Positions 50,812-63,451 of a stretch of 64,000 bases of DNA are shown piece after piece (the first letter of the stretch is position 1; every line of letters starts with the position of its first letter). The notes below the pieces were generated by a model. That model was not told the origin of the DNA, searched no databases, and worked only from the letters and a program-made list of their open reading frames with translations. The DNA comes from Kalmusia sp. IMI 367209 (taxonomy: Eukaryota; Ascomycota; Dothideomycetes; Pleosporales; Didymosphaeriaceae), in assembly GCA_027946365.1 (NCBI GenBank), contig JAPEUQ010000011.1, positions 1,116,001 to 1,180,000 of the forward strand, given 5' to 3'. Both the position numbers and the translations under genes were made by a program.

Positions 50812-52655
50812 TCAGGCAGCGGCCCATTCCACCGTTTCCAAGGCCAACATAACCAAGACGAGCGTGGACGGAAGGATCCAGACGACGTAGCTTTGGAATA
50901 GCAGATTCGACATGGCACCCATATAAACGTTGTTGATTTGGCATATCTGAGCCAACTGCAACGCGCTCGGTGCACCCGTCAGCAGGAAGCAGACAATGAC
51001 GAATATCGGGTCGTCTAGGATGCTGACTGGTACAAACTTGGCCGTTATGGCTAGAAGGGGCGCCATGATGATTGTAGGGATGAGCATTCGGCTCACAAGC
51101 GAAGCAATGACAAGCTTTTTCTCCACCTTCGCATCTTCGATAGTGCGATTGTCTTCCTTCGGGAGTGTATTCCGGGCGAGGTTTGCCCCTAGAACGACCA
51201 GAATGAGTGGAACAGCGACACCGCCGCTTTGGCTAACAGCGCGGGTTACCGAGTTACTGAGAAAGGTACCAGGGTCGAAGAATGCGTGCTGAATCGGAGG
51301 AACAGAGGCCACGATGATGGCTGCCAGCATAGCCCACAGTGGAGGGTTCATAAATTCCCAGCAGCCGGCAAGAAACTTGGCCGAGCACAAGTACAGTTTT
51401 GCCAATGTCCGCTGGAGCCAGTTAGGTAGTGACATGAATACACGCCGTGCAACCCGCGCTACGCTGTCGCGGACAGACCGTGCAAAGCGTTGGGTAGCTC
51501 GATTGAAACGAGCCAAAAACTTCTTCGGGCCTTTGGGCGGATCATCCGCTTTGTAGGGTAGTACGAAGCCAACTTGAACTCCATTCTCGAAGTGGCCGTT
51601 CCCGTTCCCGTTCACGTGGCCCGGTCCTTTGACCACTGTGTTTCCGTTTGTTGGCGTCGCGAACGTGGTGGCCGACTGTACGTTCTCTCGTTGAAATATT
51701 GAGTCCGAGTCCGACGATCCAGTAGAGATGGAAGTTGCGTAGCTCGTGACGTTGCCAGACTCGTAATCGGAATGCGAATCGTCCAAGAGGCGCTCTGTTT
51801 CGCCGTCACTGCATTCGCCACTCTCCATGATACTGTTCCTTCCATCGTCTTCGTCCTTGTATGCATCGGCAGGTGCTAGCAGTACGTTGAAGCCCCATGT
51901 CCACCGTACCAGCTGCCCAAGTTGCTGGAAAATGAGGAGGTAGAGGATACCGCGAGCGGCTACTTCGTTGTCATTGTCGCCGGGTACTCTGCGCCAGTGT
52001 AGTCCGGAGAGCGTTTTCGACAGCGAGATGACGAGCGAGATGGGCAGAGAGTTTGAGTTGCCGAACACTGCCATGGCAACTACAAAGTTGCGCCCCCTCT
52101 TACTGAACTTGTATATTCGCGATATGATCAAGGCAGCGAGATAGGATACGATCAATTGGACGATGAAGATGAAGGGAATCACACCAAGCTCAACCAACTT
52201 GTCGGCGCTGAGTTGTGATGCAAGCTTCGTGAAGACTGGTCGGGCTCGTCAGCGATTTTCTCGGTGAAGGGCCTGCAAAGTAGACAATCCAGACCTGATT
52301 GGTGCTGGCTGAATGGGTTGTGTGCAGAGGATCTCTACTTACTCAGACATGGCGTGAACAGCTGGGTGTTGAGGTTCGCAACGAACTTTTGCGCGTCCGC
52401 GTCGAACTGGCCCATACGGGCGACAATGTAGCCCGGGAGACTGACACACACCACCTCCATTACGGCCTCGAACACGAGCAGGGTAAGATTTGCGAAGTCT
52501 GGGTGCGAGCTATGCGGTGGCCGCTTCTTGAAGGCGTCCATGAAGCCATTGCCGCCGGCGTACGGATCGGAGGTCATTACCATGAAGTCGGCGGAGGAAG
52601 AGGGCGCGAGGTTGCGCAAGCGCAGCGACTGGACGAAGCCATTGAAGTAAGGCAT
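50812..52655 (-). CDS. PIN-like auxin efflux carrier family membrane protein
   Basis: Exons 52655-52343 and 52235-50812 give 578 residues in phase; the junction restores PCLIFTKLASQLS, a well-kept stretch of the family. About five hydrophobic spans lie on each side of a long cytosolic loop (about 215-385) rich in Ser, Asp and Gly. GNSNSLPISLV and VPLILVVLGANLA are family signatures (membrane transport protein family PF03547). Fungal members, such as yeast Ecm3 and its paralogues, are ER or plasma-membrane proteins of uncertain substrate. The central loop is the main variable part. Divergent from PBS2. Confidence 0.9.
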
Positions 52656-53700
52656 TCTGATGCGCTTGCCTCTGCAGCGTCAGTGGGCAGCGGAGGGACG
52701 CGGAGGTGGTGAAGCGCGCAGTGATCCAGCGCGGAGGCGCTTGGCCGTTTCTTGACTTCGCAGCGTGTCAACTGCAGACGTCACAGGGGGGGCGAGGAAA
52801 GACTGGGCAAGTCTAAGAGAGCGCCGCAGCACTGGTGTAGACGGGGGCGCAGACCATGTTTGACGCGTTGTGCAGCAGCGACGACGGGGGCAACGGGAGC
52901 TGGGAGCGGTGCCCAGGCAGGCTGGCAGTTGCGCGTTATCGAGAGCTGCCATGCTTTCTGCGCCCGTCTGCAGGCGGCGCTAAATGGCGAGCGTAGGTGC
53001 TTTGCTGGCGACCGTCTGGGCCCGGCGGCGCGCTGCAAAGGCCCATGCCGTCGCTAGCTCCCACGTTCTCAAGAGAATCTCGGCGGGGAGCGCGATCGTG
53101 CTCGGCCACTGCGATCGGTCGTCGCGCCGCCTGGAGTCGCTGAGCAGCAGTGGCAGCGAGGGCGCGCCCGGGGAGGCGAACATCCCCTCGCCTCCGCCCA
53201 CCGTGTCGCTCTGTTTCTGGCTCTGTTTCTGGCTCTGTTTCTGCATCCTCTGCCTCTGCACCCGTGTCTCGACCGCGGGCCTGTTCTGTTGGCCGGATCG
53301 AGAACTCTCCTTCAAGCGTCCCGGCCCTCGTCCACGCTCCCGCTTGGCGCCCCCCCAGCACAGCGACATAACCAAGCTTGCTCTTCGCCGCCCCGCCGCC
53401 AGCTGGAGCGCGCAGCAGCCTGTTCCTGTGTCCGTTCCTGTTTCTTGCTGGCTTGCTTTCCGCCCCCTCGACGCCTTCGCACCCAGTATTTGTGCATTCC
53501 CGCCATGCCCCAGACGCGTGCTGCTTAGCCGGTTGTCATTGTGATTTCATTGCGTCACCGGCTGCCACTTCCTCCCGCCAAGGCACAACAGTCAACTCCA
53601 CGTTCTGCAAGACTTGTCGCCAGACGCAGGGTCGTGGAGCCCATTTCCATCTTGTCCGCGTCTTATCTTTACCTACACCACCGCCCTCTTTTCGTTGACC
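52656..53700. promoter_or_regulatory. Divergent region PIN-like carrier / PBS2
   Basis: 1,045 bp between two divergent ATGs, GC-rich, with long shadow frames on both strands. It includes a 12-bp tandem repeat and a pyrimidine-rich PBS2 leader. Confidence 0.45.
53209..53244 (+). repeat. 12-bp tandem repeat, three copies
   Basis: CTCTGTTTCTGG is repeated at 53209, 53221 and 53233, the last copy ending in C instead of the final G. It lies about 460 bp upstream of the PBS2 ATG. Confidence 0.85.
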
Positions 53701-55832
53701 ATGGCCTCTGCCGCGTCCACGCCCAGCGACGAGTTCGATTCGGACGGCCCCTTCGACTCTCCCTCTCCCTCCTCACCCGCCGCTACTTCTGATGTGAGGC
53801 CCACACTCTCCCCTACGTCGCCCACAGAGGGCTTCCGCCCTGCCGTTCGCTCCATATCCACCTCTGGTGCCACAGCCAACATGACGTCGTCTTCCACCCC
53901 ACTTGGCAATATCAACGCCGCGAGAAATCCACGCACGAATGCACCGACAATCTCCAGCCGGGGCAGCGGGCTCAATGTCTCGCAGGATATTCTGGCAAGG
54001 ATACAGGCAGTGCATCTCGGGCGACAGGGTGCGCCACCGGGCAGGCCACCAAACCAACCCAATGTCATGTCGCCGGGCGCTGGAGGCCACCCCGCTTCGC
54101 CAGGTGGGCCATTGATGGGGAACCCCGGCGGCGTCCCAGCCAATTTTCGCTTGCCTCCGCAAGTCAAACCGAGCTTGCCCAGTTTTCAGTCGGCGCCTGC
54201 TGTGCCTGGCAGGTTGGGCGGAGGAGCGAAGCCGTCCCTTGCAGAGAAGCGGGGGCTAAAGCTACCTGGTGGACTGCCCGGAGGGCTTTCTGGCTCAGGC
54301 TCACCTGCTCCCAGTAATGGAACCGGGCCTCCTGCAGGCAGAAAGAAGCCTGGCCTTACACTCTCACAAATGAACGGCGACCAGTCCAAGAACGAACCCC
54401 CTAAGCAGGAAACCATGATGGACAAGTACGCCGAGTTCATCGACACCAAGACTGGAAGTCTGAAATTCAAAGGCAAGGCGGTCTTGAACTCGGAAGGTGT
54501 GCAATTTGAAAACGGCATCTCCTTCAACATATCGCTAGATGAGGTGGATACTCTTGACGAACTTGGCAAAGGCAATTACGGCACCGTTTACAAAGTCAGA
54601 CATGCCCGCCCCCGAATGAGGAAGCCTGGGCAAGGATTGGCTGGGAACAAGGCTGCACCCGGCTCACCATCTCGTAAGAACTTCGATGGTGAGGACTCAA
54701 GTCCGACCACTACCAAGACCACGGGCGGCACCGGTATCGTCATGGCCATGAAGGAAATCCGGTTAGAGCTGGACGATGCTAAGTTCGCGACTATCATCAT
54801 GGAATTAGACGTCCTTCATCGCTGCGTATCCCCCTACATCATCGACTTTTACGGAGCCTTCTTCCAGGAGGGCGCTGTGTATATATGCATGGAATTCATG
54901 GACGGTGGCTCGCTAGACAAGCTCTACGGCGACGGTGTACCTGAGAATGTATTAAGAAAGGTCACTCTCGCTACTGTTATGGGCTTGAAGTCACTTAAGG
55001 ACGACCACAACATCATTCATCGAGATGTAAAGCCTACAAATGTTCTTGTCAACACCAGGGGTCAAATCAAGATTTGTGATTTTGGAGTTAGCGGTAACCT
55101 AGTTGCTAGTATTGCAAAGACGAACATTGGGTGCCAGAGCTACATGGCCCCGGAAAGGATCTCGTCTGGCGGAATGGCTCAGGCAGGTGCAAATCCTGGC
55201 GGCGGCACGTACAGTGTGCAGAGCGATATCTGGAGTCTTGGTCTCACCATCATCGAATGCGCATTGGGTCGATATCCGTACCCACCAGAAACGTACAACA
55301 ACATTTTCAGCCAACTTAGCGTAAGTGTTACTCTTGAACCATAGTCCTGGTCGTGGTGACTGATACAGGATGCAGGCTATTGTCGACGGTGACCCTCCCG
55401 GATCTTCCTGAAGAAGGATACTCCGAAACAGCTCGCAATTTTGTACATGGATGCTTGAACAAGATCCCAAAGCTACGCCCGACTTATGCGATGCTACTAC
55501 AGCACGCGTGGCTCGCGCCGCTTATCAAACCCCAGACCATTACAGAAGAAGACGAGGAAGAAGTAGCGGCTGCAGTCGCTGCTGAGCCTGAAGCAGCTGC
55601 AGGTCCCAAAGGCTCACTAGAACCGATCGAGTCGGTACACGATCAAGAAGTGGCAGATTGGGTCAAGGCTGCCATTGAAAGACGACGGCAAGGAAAGCTT
55701 GGTAAAGGGGTTGAGAAGCCTGCTTTGCACGCTGCACCTTTGGATGCTGTCTCAAGTCCCCCTCTCAACGGAACCAACGGTTTGGAGGAGGCGGCTATAG
55801 CAGCTACAGCAGCGTCAACCGAAACGGCATGA
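53701..55832 (+). CDS. PBS2: MAP kinase kinase Pbs2 (HOG osmosensing pathway), one apparent frameshift
   Basis: Exons 53701-55320 and 55376-55832. A Pro/Ser/Gly-rich N-terminus of about 250 residues, where docking sites for Sho1 or MAPKKK would be expected, precedes the kinase. Landmarks: ELGKGNYGTVYKV (P-loop from 289), MAMKEIRLE, HRDVKPTNVLV, DFGVSGNLVAS and the activation loop with S470 and T474 in SIAKTNIGCQSYMAPERI, diagnostic of Pbs2. Pbs2 phosphorylates Hog1. The second exon starts AIVDGDPP in one frame, but LPEEGYSETARNFVHG lies in the next. One extra C at 55397-55399 accounts for it, and the corrected protein is 691 residues. Downstream is an acidic Ala/Glu-rich tail. Confidence 0.93.
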
Positions 55833-56607
55833 TGTGATGCACAGTAGCAAACACTTTGCTATCTCTTGTTGCAAAATCTTGATATTCCTCACGTCCTTTC
55901 GACACGCGCGCAATGGCGCCGATAGCTTCGAATTCACAAAGGGCTCGACTGGTTGCCCCGCTTTAAAGAGGAGATCGATGTATGGTGCGCCAACGTACAT
56001 AGTGATCCCCTCGTTCTCTGGGTCTGAGCCTTTACCGCTCATTGACAGGCATGCAGAAGCTGGTAGGAGTGTGTGGTGCAGGACGATGGCTTACTTGAAG
56101 TGTTGATATGCACCAGCTGTACCCTCCGTAGGCTTGCGGCGCATACTCTTGGAGTTTCTTGTGAGAGATATGATGAGGTAGCGGAGTTGGTAGGGGGCGC
56201 GCGTAACCTACGTAGACGAATATAGGATACCTGTTGCTCGAAAGAGGAGAAAACATGTTTCTGTGAATACAGGCAGCCGATTTGACGTACGTGAACGTGA
56301 CTATACTTTTGTACAGGACCAGAACGGAACACCGGAATTGCAGGGTTCTCGTCGGCGGTGGCGGCGGTACCGACGCACAGATGCCCGCGGCGAGTGCCAA
56401 GAGCTCCGCGCAGCAATGTGTCCTCCAGCGCACCAACTGACTGACCATTGTCGCTTTCTTTCAGGCCACGCCGCCTCAACCCTCACTTCCTCAGACACCG
56501 CCCGGCACCCCGACCCATGTGCTGCGAACAGCGATAATTTTTCTCCGTCCTTCACTTTCTGAGTTCCTTCCTTCACCACCCCTCGTCCCTTTGGACACAT
56601 AGCCAAA
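55833..56607. other. PBS2 to SEC63 intergenic
   Basis: 775 bp between tandem genes, containing the SEC63 promoter. Minus-strand frames here (for example 55815-56042) have no recognised motif. Confidence 0.4.
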
Positions 56608-58898
56608 ATGTCTGGGACAGACTACACGTACGATGAGCAGGTATGTGGATATGGGCGCGCATGGTCGGTGACTTGCTAACCATACTGCAGGGGCAATTTT
56701 TCCCCTACTTCATCGTCACACTCACCAGTTTCGTTACTATTCCCGTCACATACTCACTTTTGAAGCCCAGCAAAGGTAAGCGCACCCACTGAAAACACAC
56801 ATCCGCTTGCACTGACACCCACGTAGAGCTTGAAAGCACCGCGACCCGGATACCGTCCGATTTCAGCCCCGAACATGCCGACCTCATCGAGAAGCAGCGC
56901 AAGAAGCAGAAGCGGAGGGAGCGGAGGATAAAGCGGGCAATTGTTAGTTTGATTGGTTGGTCGGTTATCGCAGGCATGATTTACCTGATCACTGTCACTG
57001 CGCGAACTGTGCCGAAGATATGGGACCCGTACGAAGTTCTGGGTGTGTCTAGAGTATGTGAATTACTCCACTTTCTGATTTAGGCATGAATTAACAGCCA
57101 ACTAGTCTGCAAGCGAGAAAGACATAACCAGACATTACCGAAGGCTGTCCCTTACTCAGCATCCGGACAAGCGACGCGAAGATCCGGCTATGAATATCAC
57201 TAAAGATGCTATCAACGATCACTGGGTCGAGGTGACGAAGGCTTTTAAGGCGCTCACTGATGAGGAGGTCCGCAACAACTATCTACAATTTGGGCACCCA
57301 GATGGGAAACAGAGCTTCAGCATCGGCATAGCTCTGCCCAAATGGATCGTGACTGAAGGACATGGAAAATACGTTTTGCTCATGTATGCGCTCGCTCTCG
57401 GCGTCATCCTCCCCTACACAGTCGGCAAATGGTGGTACGGTACCCAACGGATGACGAAGGAGAAGATCCTTGTTGCTAGCGCTGGCAAGCTATTTCGCGA
57501 GTACGATAATGAACAGGGCGAAAGCGGCGTTATTGGGGCCCTGAGTAGTGGCGAAGAGTTCAACGAAGTCTTAGCTGGACACAAGGCCGACAACGGTTTG
57601 TCAAAGCTGGAGCAAACAGTTTTATCAGAGGAAGATAGCTCGCTGGTATTGGGCGCCTTGACAAAGAAGGACCGCCAGAAACTCGAAGAGTTGGACGACA
57701 GCAGAAGGCGAAAGGTTCTTACACTCCTATGGGCATATCTTGGACGTGTGGAGCTAGAAGACGAGATACTCGACGAGGAGAAGTACGAGGTTGCACCAGT
57801 CGCGCTCAGACTCAACGAAGCATATACTTCCATTGCTTTGGCGTACGGTACCACCAGAGCCGTCCTCTCTGCATATCACACCTCCCAACTTTTGATCCAA
57901 TCCCTGCGGCCAGGTGCATCCCCTCTAGAGCAACTTCCTCATTTCACGCCTGCGGTTGCCAGGGCCGCCGAAGCTGAGCGAGCGAGGACTCATTTGTCGA
58001 TCCAGGAGTTCATGCAGCTGCCTGCGAGCCAACGAAAACCGCGCGTCGTAGCATCTGGACTTCTCTCGGAGACACAATATAATCAAGCCGTAGCTGTAGC
58101 TTCGCAGCTCCCCGTACTGCACGTGGAAAAGCCTTTCTTCAAGGTAGTTGGTGAGCGTTTCGTCACACCGAGCAGTCTGGTTCAATTTGTCGTCAAAGCT
58201 CGTTTCATTCCTCCAGGTGCTACGAATGTGCCTGAGGTGGACCCGAAAGATCTCCTCGACATTGACCCGGATGAGGGTGATGTGGCTGCTATAACAGGGC
58301 GCAAAGACGATCGCTCTGGCCAGAAGCCTATTCAACCGCCCCTGGCTCATGCTCCATACTACGCTCGGGATCATGCACCTAGGTGGCATATCTTCCTCGC
58401 AGATAGCAAGCAGGGTCGCATCGCTGTGCCTCCCTTCACCTTCTCCACGTTCGACAAGCCTATCCTTGACGAGAGCGGGAAGCCAACGTATAACGTGCAA
58501 ACACTAAAGATGCAGTTTGGTGCTCCGCCCCAGCCAGGCAGCTACACCTTCGTCATGCACATGATCTGCGACAGCTATATCGGCATGGACACCAAAATGG
58601 AAGTGACGCTCAATGTCGCAGATGCGAGCAAAGCTGAAGATGTCGAGGAGGAAGGAGAGATCAGTGAACCGGATGAGGGTAAGTTTATCTCACTCATATT
58701 ACCAGTTCAAAATGGTGGTTGAATGACTGACTTTATTCCACAGACACGATCGCTGGCCAAATGCGTACACTAAAATCAGGCGGAGCACCTAAGAAACGCA
58801 AGAGCGCGGACGACGATTCGAGCGATGGCAGTGATACTGAGGGCGATGTGGAGTCTGAAAGCGAGACCGACACCGACACCTCAGATGAGGAAGAGTAG
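56608..58898 (+). CDS. SEC63: ER translocon J-protein Sec63
   Basis: Five exons (56608-56640, 56691-56775, 56827-57053, 57106-58678, 58744-58898) join in phase to 690 residues. Two membrane spans (about 14-34 and 78-97) precede a lumenal J domain with its HPD motif at 134-136 (LTQHPDKR). A third span (KYVLLMYALALGVILPYTVG) leads into the cytosolic Sec63/Brl domains, including KPRVVASG and PFFKVVGE. The C-terminal tail is Ser/Asp/Glu-rich, the usual CK2-phosphorylated part that binds Sec62. Sec63 recruits BiP to the Sec61 channel for post-translational translocation. The 33-bp first exon is small but its start MSGTDYTYDEQG is well conserved. Confidence 0.95.
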
Positions 58899-60186
58899 TG
58901 TTATTGAACCGCTGAACTGGGCAGGGACTTTTCCCTTGTTAAATAGGATTTTCACTTCTGGATGGTGTGGTGCTGCGTGGCAGATTCCTTTCAGCTCTGA
59001 TGGAGTCAACAGAGACCAAGACTTATTTTCCATTGCGAATAGCATTTGCAGGCGTTAAGACGAATATCCCTAGTGGTTTTTGAGGGGGTTGGTAGATACT
59101 GGATGGGAAATTGGTCGTACGTGTACAGATCATTTTTGAACAACTTGTTTACTCGGCTGAAGGCTTGTCAACCAGCTTCATGATGGCGCGTGTCGCAAGA
59201 GCATATCAGGAAAGGCTGTGCTCAAAATTTGTCAATGTAAAACTGACCTGAGGCTAGAACAAGAGCGACGTGACGGCGTGATTTGTCGAGTGGCGCACGT
59301 GCGGTCGAGATGAATCTGGCCATGATCCGCTCGACCCGGGGTCAGGAGTAAATCGCAAAGGAACAGAACGATTCCGAACAGCAATAGCATTGTGGATATA
59401 CGCTCAATCGATCGTTGCTGGCTCTCTGTGGGGAGAGTGGCTGCGTTGTGGGTCTCGAGCACCCCTGCACCACACGCGCACGGTTTCACTACCGCATCAT
59501 CATACTCACCCCTCAACACCAAAGCCACATCGTGACGTCTCAACGGGGAGTCCTTCATGACAAATATGCACGCCCACATCACATCAGTCATAGCCTGAAT
59601 GGTGTGCCTAGTGCCTGGAACGGATAGACCAGGGTTTGGCGAGCACTTGATCTGCGCACATCACCCCTTGGCCTCAGATCGGTTCCCAGTGTTCCGTGTG
59701 CACTCCTGCCTTGCCAATGCCTGGCCAGGCGTACACATTGGCCTGAAGAGTAGAGAGGAAGGTTTTAAACTCTCTTGGCGCCCGTTTTAGCTACGCTTCT
59801 GCTGTTCTTGGCGGAGGACGGGTATGCAGTGCGCCGGTATGGGGAGAGGAGCATGACAGGTGGCTACGGGTGCAAGTGCCGCTGTCAAACGCTCAAACGC
59901 ATGTTCGTGTCCTGAGGTAGGGAGAATATAAGCCTGAGGTAGGGCGGCTGCAATTATTCTTCCACCGCTCACTTCACTCTCTACAGCCACTCCTTTCGGG
60001 CCAGCCCAGTTAATACTTACTTTTATCGCTTCAATTCTTTGCGACTTTGATAGTCCGCTTTAACGACCGGTCGTTTCTTCACTCTCTTTCGCGTCTGTGA
60101 CGTTGTAGTTAATTTTTGTTCTTATCTTTCTAATTCCTTCTTTTGTATTAACTGGGCTTTGCCTCCGACTCATACGAAACGACAAG
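58899..60186. other. Intergenic upstream of the Gln/Asn-rich secreted protein
   Basis: 1.3 kb without a supported gene. TATAAG at 59927-59932 and a pyrimidine-rich stretch at about 59985-60170 probably belong to the promoter and leader of the next gene. Confidence 0.4.
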
Positions 60187-61235
60187 ATGGTTTTCAAGAG
60201 CTTTTTCACTTTGGCCCTCGCGACTGGTTTCGCTGGTAAGCTCCCTCTTGTATAGATGCCTGAGGCAACCATTGACACACTGTAGCCGCAAAACCAATCA
60301 ACACTCCCGAGAACCTCCCGGCCTACCCGGAGAAGCGTGAAAACAACGCTTTCCAAAACGGGTTCAACGGTCAGGGCTTCAACTTCATCGACGGCTTCAA
60401 CAACTTCAATCAGCAGCAGCAGGTTATCCAAGTGCAAGAGCAGAACCTGCAGATCGTCGACAATGGCTTCCAGAGGCAGGTTGTTCAGCAGGTCAACGAG
60501 GTGCTCATCGTCGATCAGCAGAACAACGGCTTCAACAGGGACATGAACAACTTGTTCCGCAAGGCCAACTTCAGGAACCAGCGCAACCAGGAGGCTACGG
60601 TCATGCTCGTTGTGCAGCAGATCCAGGTTGCAGTTCAGGATGATAGGGGCAATGCCTTCCAGCAGGAAGTCTTTGTGCAGTCGGCGATTGTCGCAAACCG
60701 TGGTGCGAGGGAGACGAACACCGTTATGGGTATGTCTCTTTTCCATGATCTCATTCTGCCCTTCCGCACCAACCTGCATACTAACTTCACTCCAGTCTTC
60801 GAATCCCAGGCCATCATCGCCACTGAAATCCTCGGCAACAACCGCAATGGCAACCGCGTCGGTGGCGGCTTCGCAGCCGCAACCAACGGCGTTGCGCTCC
60901 CCACCAAGACGGCAGACGTCCAGCTCTTCGGTTCGCGCCCGACATGGTCTGCCGTCGCTGAGGACCCTGCTGCGAGCCTTGGCGCCATCTGGCAGGCTGA
61001 GCTTCAGGACTTGCAGAAGGCCGAGCAGGACCAGGCGGATAACCAGGTCAACAACGATGCAGCGCAGAAGGAGAAGGAGGCGCTCGATGCGGCCAAGGCC
61101 CAGGAGGAGCAGCAGGCTCAGCAGAGCGCTGAGGCTAGCCAGACGGCTGAGGCGTCGCAGAGTGCAGAGGCTACATCGGCTGCCGAGGCCACTGCTGCTG
61201 CCGAGGCCACTGCTTCTGCTGCTGCTGAGGCATAG
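60187..61235 (+). CDS. Secreted Gln/Asn-rich protein of unknown function
   Basis: Exons 60187-60235, 60286-60729 and 60796-61235 give 310 residues. The first exon encodes a signal peptide (MVFKSFFTLALATGFAAA), completed after the intron. YPEKRE at about 29-34 is a likely Kex2 site, so the mature chain may start near ENNAFQNG. A Gln/Asn/Phe-rich segment (about 35-110) leads into a hydrophobic beta-like core (VMLVVQQIQVAVQ, VFVQSAIVA). The C-terminal 90 residues are Ala/Glu/Gln/Ser repeats (AEASQ, AEATA units), probably helical or surface-exposed. No known domain is recognised. Intron 2 is 66 bp, a multiple of three with no stop, so retention would add 22 residues in frame. C-ending codons and a pyrimidine-rich leader suggest strong expression. 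Confidence 0.75.
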
Positions 61236-62121
61236 ATGGAAGCTCCCTGCTGATGGAGCTACTTTCTATCGCCATCGTGGGTTGGGGGAACCAGTCGAAG
61301 AGGGAGGAGGAGCAGTCGTGCCTGGGTCCAGGGGAGGAAATGACAGGATACCCTCAGAGGCGTTGATGAAATTTCATGGCTTTGTTCCGGGCATATTGTT
61401 GTGCAAGTTTTGTTGGCGTCTTTTGGAATTTTTTCGCATTCAGAATTATGAGCCTTCACGGCATGCCTGCTCCTGACTGGTTCGGAGAAATGTTCAGATG
61501 GGATTAGATGAAGCTATGCTGGAAAAGTATGAGGTACGAAAGAGAGAAATATAAGACAATACATGATGATAAAAAATATTAATAGTAAGACTTATTGGTG
61601 AACGTGTGTGGTATGTGATGCATACATATATCTTGAAATTGAGAGTAGACACTAGTGTAGACATAAGGGTACTAGGGCAGAACGAGAAGAGACAGTTAAA
61701 ATTTTTTATAATAGAAAAAGAAAGAAGTGATTTGCATGTCCTGCTGTGGTGAATGACAATATAACCGCATCACGAGTAGATCTTAGCGCGACTAAAGACG
61801 AAGAGTCGGAGAGTAGAGTGAAGCTGACTAATGCCAGAGCACCGCCACCAAACCTCAGCCTCGGAAATCTCCCCACGCCGACACACCAGGCTTCCATTGT
61901 CACGTCCCCACAGTGCACTGTATTCATCGTTATGGCTTGGCCTTATCCGTGAAGGATTTCACTTCTAAATCTGTTCGATTGAAACTCACAGCATTATAGC
62001 CCCCCAGAATCGACGTCTTCAGAGTAGAGTCAAGGCAAGGAAGCTCCTTCACCACGAGAGTATCAGATTTGGGGGCACATCTGGGCTGCACCAGAACAGT
62101 AAATCTGTAGTGTTTGCCGTG
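61236..62121. other. Intergenic, locally AT-rich
   Basis: 886 bp. The part around 61540-61740 is clearly more AT-rich than the rest of the window. No gene, repeat or RNA recognised. Confidence 0.4.
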
Positions 62122-63451
62122 ATGGCCGATGACGACTCACTCCTCGTCATTGCTCCTGCAGGCGACCTAATTCTAGACGTGAGCCAGGAAGACGGCTCCC
62201 GCCAGTTCGCATATCGCGTCGATTCGAAGGTGTTACGAGCAAGCTCGCAATACTTCGAGAACTTGCTGGGCGAGCGGTTCAGCGAGGGACAGCAACTGTC
62301 AGCAGCGCTCGAAGCTTTAAGACTAGCCGGACACTCAAATATCGCAGATGCGCCGGTCGACGCCTTACCGCGGATCGCCATCGTCAACGTTGGTAGAATA
62401 TCAATTTCCAGCACAGCAAATATACAAAACTTAGTTGCCGACTTCTTGCGAGCCGTTCACGGCCAAGACCTCGCCGTTGCCAGTCCGCCTCCTCCGAATC
62501 TTGCCAACCTCGCAATTGTCGCCGATCGATTCGATGCCACAGAATGTCTCTCGCGCTATGTCCAGAGGAAGAAATACCTGCAGTTGCTGGATGCGAAGGC
62601 AAGGGGGCGGATAAGCGCTGGCATGACAGAAGAGAGGGTGCGACAAAAGCTGCTCGTGGGATTGCTATTCGATCACGCGCCGTGGGTCACGCGGTATTCC
62701 AAGCATCTGATATTGCGGGATTCGGCACAGTGGCAGCCAGGCGTCGAAGATGATTATACTAAAGCTTTGTGGTGGAACCTGCCGAACGGGGTAGAAGGTG
62801 CGTGTGACGGCAGATCTACCCATGTGTAGATACTAACGCATAGTAGACGAGTTGATACAACGACGGGAGTACATTCTCGAGACGATCAACTCGCTACAGT
62901 CGCACTTCCTCAAACTGTATACATCAGGGGAGCGTCAGTGCAAGCTCGGTTACGACACCTCAGTACAATGCGACTCATTTCAACTCGGCGAGATGGTGCG
63001 TTTCTTTACTCGACTCGGCACGCTGCGACTCCAAGGCACCATTTATGATAATACTGAGCCGACGTACCATACGGGAGACGTCGAACGTCTCTTGGAATCA
63101 CTCCGTCAATGTTCTTCGTATCAAGTCGATCGTAATCACGCTCACTGCGGTCTGCGATCTAGGATGATCCCCTTACTCGATTTAATCCAGAATCAATTGT
63201 GTTTAGACACGACCAGTCTGGATATCGGTCTTTGCCTTGATTGTTGGAAGAACCACCGAGTGGCATATGCCTGGTCTGCTGCTAAGAGACCGGTGATGTG
63301 GGCCCAACCTAGGTCGCTGACCGGCAACCGGATGCTCTCATCTGCGAAAGGCCACCAACGTAAACCGAGTAGCTGCCTCAATAGACACATTATGGTTCGA
63401 GATCTGTTCATGGCAACGGAAAGAGATTGGACGGCTAGAGACGCTTACTAA
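62122..63451 (+). CDS. BTB/POZ-like domain protein
   Basis: Exons 62122-62797 and 62847-63451 give 426 residues in phase. The N-terminus reads as a fungal BTB domain: APAGDLILDVSQ, FAYRVDSKVLRASSQYFENLL (a VSS-VF-like block) and SSTANIQNLVADFLRAVHG. NLANLAIVADRFDATECL matches the later BTB helices. The C-terminal half includes QCKLGYDTSVQCDSFQLGEM and several Cys residues. Such proteins are numerous in Pezizomycotina and mostly uncharacterised; some act as Cul3 adaptors. No nuclear or membrane signal is obvious. The TAGTAG acceptor pair leaves a 3-bp ambiguity; the second TAG is required, since using the first would place a stop in frame. Confidence 0.75.

Noticed and set aside
55815..56479. 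Minus-strand frames between PBS2 and SEC63
   Set aside because: One overlaps the PBS2 3' end; no convincing start, splice sites or motif.
60060..60779. 239-codon minus-strand frame, Leu/Val/Asp-rich
   Set aside because: It is the antisense of the Gln/Asn-rich secreted gene: CAG codons read as CTG, producing an artificial Leu-rich protein.
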